A DNA stretch of 57,108 nucleotides from an uncultured Actinomycetes bacterium (lineage in GTDB: Bacteria > Actinomycetota > Acidimicrobiia > Acidimicrobiales > Microtrichaceae): the NCBI GenBank assembly GCA_903852755.1, contig CAINRS010000124.1, positions 1 through 57,108 of the forward strand, read 5' to 3'. This document shows, one piece after another, positions 54,649 to 57,108 of this stretch. The notes under the pieces were generated by a model. That model had not been told where the DNA came from. It made no database searches and saw only the letters and a program-made list of their open reading frames with translations. Position numbers and translations under genes: made by a program. The stretch's first letter is position 1. The number at the start of each line of letters is the position of its first letter.

Positions 54649-56412
54649 TCACATGAGGCCGAGCTGCGAGAGCAGCACGGCTGCGGTCAGGTCACCGTCG
54701 ATCGACAGGCGTTGGGTCGAGAACGCCTCGGCGCCGTCGAGCTCGCCGTTGGCCATCCGGACGTAGTCCTCGGCGCTGGCGTTGATGGTGACGGTCGGTG
54801 ACGTGGCCGGAGCGTCGGCTGGACCGCTCAGGTCCATGGCGCCGTCACGGATGGTCACCGTCCAGGTGCCGCCCTCGTCGCCGGTCAGGGCGAACGCGAC
54901 GACCAGGTCGGCGTCGCCGGCCCGTTCGGCGTCGAAGCGGTCGGTCATCCGGTCGAAGATCTCCTGGGCCGAGCCGTACCGGTGGCTGAATCGCTCCGCC
55001 CGGGTGCGCTCGCCGGGCAGCAGCTGACGCTCCATCTCCTCGACCGACTCCACCAGGATCGAGACCATCTGGTCCACGCACTCGCGGTCGATGCTGAGCG
55101 GCGGCGCCAGCCCGACCGTCTCGATGCCCATGGCCCGGCAGTAGAGCCCGCGCTCCCACGCCTCGAGTTCCACGGTCGTGCAGGCGGTGTGGGGGTGGGT
55201 GAACCCCCGCTTGGTGTCGCGGTCGGCGACGAACTCGATGCCGGCCATCAGGCCCATGCCGCGGATCTCGCCGACGGTGTCGAACCCGCCGAGTCGTTCG
55301 TGGAGCTGCTCGTGCAGGTAGGCCCCGACCTGCGCGGCGTTGTCGACCAGTCCGTCCCGCTCGATGATGTCCAGGTTGGCGAGCCCCGCTGCGCACGCGG
55401 CCGGGTGGCCGCTGTAGGTGAAGCCGTGGCTGAAGGGCATCTGGTTGGGCAGCCCGTCCGAGATCGTGTCCCACACGTGGTCCGCCACCACCGAGCCCCC
55501 CAGCGGCTGGTAGCCGCTGGTGAGCCCCTTGGCGAGCGTCACCAGGTCCGGCCGGATCCCGCCCCAGTGCTCGTGGCCGAACATCCTCCCGGTCCGCCCG
55601 AACCCGGTGACGACCTCGTCGACGATCAGCAGGATCCCGTGACGGTCGCAGATCTCGCGGATCCTCGGGAAGTAGTCGTCGGGCGGCGGGATGATGCCAC
55701 CGGCCCCGATCACCGGCTCGGCGATGAACGCACCGATCGACTCGGCCCCGACCTGTTCGACGAGCTGCTCCAGGGAGTTCGCGCACGCCAGTCCGCAGTC
55801 GGGGTAGGTGAGACCGAGCTCGCACTTGTAGCAGTAGGGGGCGGCGACGTGCTGGAAGCCCTCGGCGTTGGGTCCGAAGTTCCAGTGCATCGGCAGGATG
55901 CCCGTCGCCGACATCGTGGCGATCGTCAGCCCGTGGTAGCCGTGGTGGCGGGCGACGATGGTCCGGCGGTCCTCGCCGCGCAGCGCCCAGTAGAGCCGGA
56001 CGAGCTTGAAGTTCGTCTCGTTGGCCTCGGAGCCTCCCGAGGAGAACATCACGTGCTCCAGCCCGTAGGCGGGATCGAACATGCCGGCGAGCCGTTCGGC
56101 GAGCTCGATGGCGCGAGGGTGGGACTGTCCGTGGAAGGTCGTGAAGTAGTCGAGCTCCTCGAGCTGGCGGGTGACGGCCTCGATGATCTCCGGGCGGCCG
56201 TGTCCGACGGCGACGCACCAGAGGCCGGCGAAGCCGTCGATGATCCGCCGCCCCCGGTCGTCGGTGACCCACCAGCCGTCGCCGGCGGTGACGATGCGCG
56301 GGCCGCGCTCGGCCATCTCACGCGGCTCGGTCACCGGGTGGATCAGGTGGGCCGCATCGCGGGCGGCCAGACCCTGCAGCTGGACGGGTGTTCCGGTCGT
56401 TGGTGGGTTCAC
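54649..56412 (-). CDS. Class III aminotransferase fused to an SCP2 sterol-binding domain
   Basis: A 587-residue fusion. Residues 1-455 are a class III PLP aminotransferase: GGSEANETNFKLVR near 126-139, VDEVVTGFGR with D265, and PLP-lysine K295 in TLAKGLTSGY, plus a Cys-rich CYKCELG insert near 194-200. Residues about 475-587 are an SCP2 domain (ASAEDYVRMANGELDGAEAF, RLSIDGDL) normally binding lipids. GTG at 56412 overlaps the TetR stop by 4 bp. The substrate may be a hydrophobic amine or amino acid (inference). Confidence 0.9.
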   Translation of the reverse strand: MNPPTTGTPVQLQGLAARDAAHLIHPVTEPREMAERGPRIVTAGDGWWVTDDRGRRIIDGFAGLWCVAVGHGRPEIIEAVTRQLEELDYFTTFHGQSHPRAIELAERLAGMFDPAYGLEHVMFSSGGSEANETNFKLVRLYWALRGEDRRTIVARHHGYHGLTIATMSATGILPMHWNFGPNAEGFQHVAAPYCYKCELGLTYPDCGLACANSLEQLVEQVGAESIGAFIAEPVIGAGGIIPPPDDYFPRIREICDRHGILLIVDEVVTGFGRTGRMFGHEHWGGIRPDLVTLAKGLTSGYQPLGGSVVADHVWDTISDGLPNQMPFSHGFTYSGHPAACAAGLANLDIIERDGLVDNAAQVGAYLHEQLHERLGGFDTVGEIRGMGLMAGIEFVADRDTKRGFTHPHTACTTVELEAWERGLYCRAMGIETVGLAPPLSIDRECVDQMVSILVESVEEMERQLLPGERTRAERFSHRYGSAQEIFDRMTDRFDAERAGDADLVVAFALTGDEGGTWTVTIRDGAMDLSGPADAPATSPTVTINASAEDYVRMANGELDGAEAFSTQRLSIDGDLTAAVLLSQLGLM

Positions 56413-57017
56413 GCTCGAGCCTCCTGGGTGGTCCGGTCGGGAGTGTCGGTCGGACGCAGCGCGCCGACGAGTCGTTCGATGACGGCCACGGCCTCGGCGC
56501 GGCGGCCCGTGCGCAGCACGTAGAGCGTCGCCTCGGCCCAGGCGCCCATCAGGATCCGGGCCGTGGCCTCGGGGTCGACCTCGACGAGCTCGCCCCGGTC
56601 GACAGCGCGTGACAGGACGTCTCGGACGAGTTCGACGGCGGCTTCGTGGTCCGCCCGTCCCCCCTCGTCGAGCGCCGGGATCACCCAGGCGTCACGGAGG
56701 AAGAACCGGGCCTCGCCCAGGTCGCCCACGGTCGTGAGCCAGACCTGGAAGGCGCGCGTCATGTCCGACAGCAGGTCGCCGTCGGGGTGGTACGTGGCCG
56801 CCGTCGTGGCGCGCATGCGGTCGTACAGCTGGTGCTGCAGCTCCCGGCCCAGATCGTCCTTGTCGGTGAACCAGTGGTAGACGGCCCCCTTCGTGACGCC
56901 CGCAGCGGCCGCGATCTCCTCCACGGTGACCGCCTGGTAGCCGCGGGCAGCGAACTCCCGGAGAGCGGCGGCCAGGATCTCGTCCCGGGTCTGTTGTCCC
57001 CTCGGCACGCGTGCCAC
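56409..57017 (-). CDS. TetR-family transcriptional regulator
   Basis: A 202-residue regulator. The N-terminal HTH at about 12-56 includes FAARGYQAVTVEEIAAAAGV and TKGAVYHWFTDKDDL. The C-terminal ligand-binding domain is not informative on effector. GTG at 57017. It heads the four-gene operon and may repress it. Confidence 0.9.
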   Translation of the reverse strand: MARVPRGQQTRDEILAAALREFAARGYQAVTVEEIAAAAGVTKGAVYHWFTDKDDLGRELQHQLYDRMRATTAATYHPDGDLLSDMTRAFQVWLTTVGDLGEARFFLRDAWVIPALDEGGRADHEAAVELVRDVLSRAVDRGELVEVDPEATARILMGAWAEATLYVLRTGRRAEAVAVIERLVGALRPTDTPDRTTQEARA

Positions 57018-57108
57018 TCGCTCGCCCCCTGTTCGACGGCGTGCGACCGCCCCCGTGCGTCCGACGCGCGAGGACCGACGCCCTGACGCTCGAGCATACG
57101 CAGCGTAG

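Noticed and set aside
57086-57106. ACGCT/AGCGT inverted repeat upstream of the TetR gene as an operator
   Set aside because: Five-bp arms with an 11-base loop at the window edge are too weak to support a TetR site.

Overview
This window is a GC-rich, actinobacterial chromosome segment centred on the replication origin. Almost every gene uses GTG (a few TTG) as start codon. The order cca – DUF6049 – sigma/anti-sigma – trxB – trxA – cwlM-like | parB – parA – rsmG – jag – yidC – yidD – rnpA – rpmH | dnaA – dnaN – recF – DUF721 (dciA) – gyrB – gyrA – DUF3566 – tRNA-Ile matches the region around dnaA in Mycobacterium and relatives. DUF5318, DUF6049 and DUF3566 are also actinobacterial families. 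Details such as a YidC without its groove arginine, a FliA-like sigma factor and a kinase where murJ is expected make a deep-branching actinobacterium (Acidimicrobiia-like) my best guess. That placement is inference, not something read directly from the sequence.

Layout. 0.1-6 kb: a class A penicillin-binding protein with a DUF5318 partner, a methyltransferase, then cca and a universal stress protein overlapping by 8 bases. 5.9-14.9 kb (plus strand): GNAT acetyltransferase, DUF6049 envelope protein, membrane Ser/Thr kinase, ECF sigma factor and anti-sigma factor, a small membrane protein, the thioredoxin system, and a CwlM-like protein whose amidase domain looks catalytically dead. 15.0-20.6 kb (minus strand): parB, parA, a four-copy parS array with exact 35-bp spacing, rsmG, jag, yidC, yidD, rnpA, rpmH. 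20.6-21.05 kb: rpmH-dnaA intergenic region with DnaA-box-like sites and a strong inverted repeat, the likely oriC. 21.05-31.5 kb (plus): dnaA, dnaN, recF, dciA-like, gyrB, gyrA, a TadE-like gene, DUF3566 and tRNA-Ile.

31.5-57.1 kb is accessory-like. It holds a saccharopine-dehydrogenase-like protein, a FliA/WhiG-type sigma factor, a HisN-type phosphatase, an acyl-CoA thioesterase, a fatty-acid hydroxylase superfamily protein, a secreted GH73-type muramidase and an acyl-CoA dehydrogenase. A block of envelope genes follows: SHOCT/PLDc_N membrane protein, subtilisin-like lipoprotein, unknown lipoprotein, 12-repeat secreted RCC1 protein and Rpf-like lipoprotein. Next come tRNA-Arg and tRNA-Ser, a PNPOx-like flavoprotein, an OYE/PhyH pair, two tandem paralogous lipoproteins, and a four-gene operon of TetR regulator, aminotransferase-SCP2 fusion, zinc alcohol dehydrogenase and amidohydrolase.

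The genes fall into three working sets: replication and segregation (dnaA/dnaN/recF/gyrAB/parABS), envelope biogenesis and sensing (PBP, kinase, CwlM-like, YidC/YidD/Jag, lipoproteins, muramidases), and small-molecule or lipid catabolism on the right. I saw no CRISPR array, transposase, phage gene or intein. The most interesting points are the kinase in place of MurJ, the parS array, the YidC and GyrB residue changes, the aminotransferase-SCP2 fusion operon and the repeat-built surface proteins.
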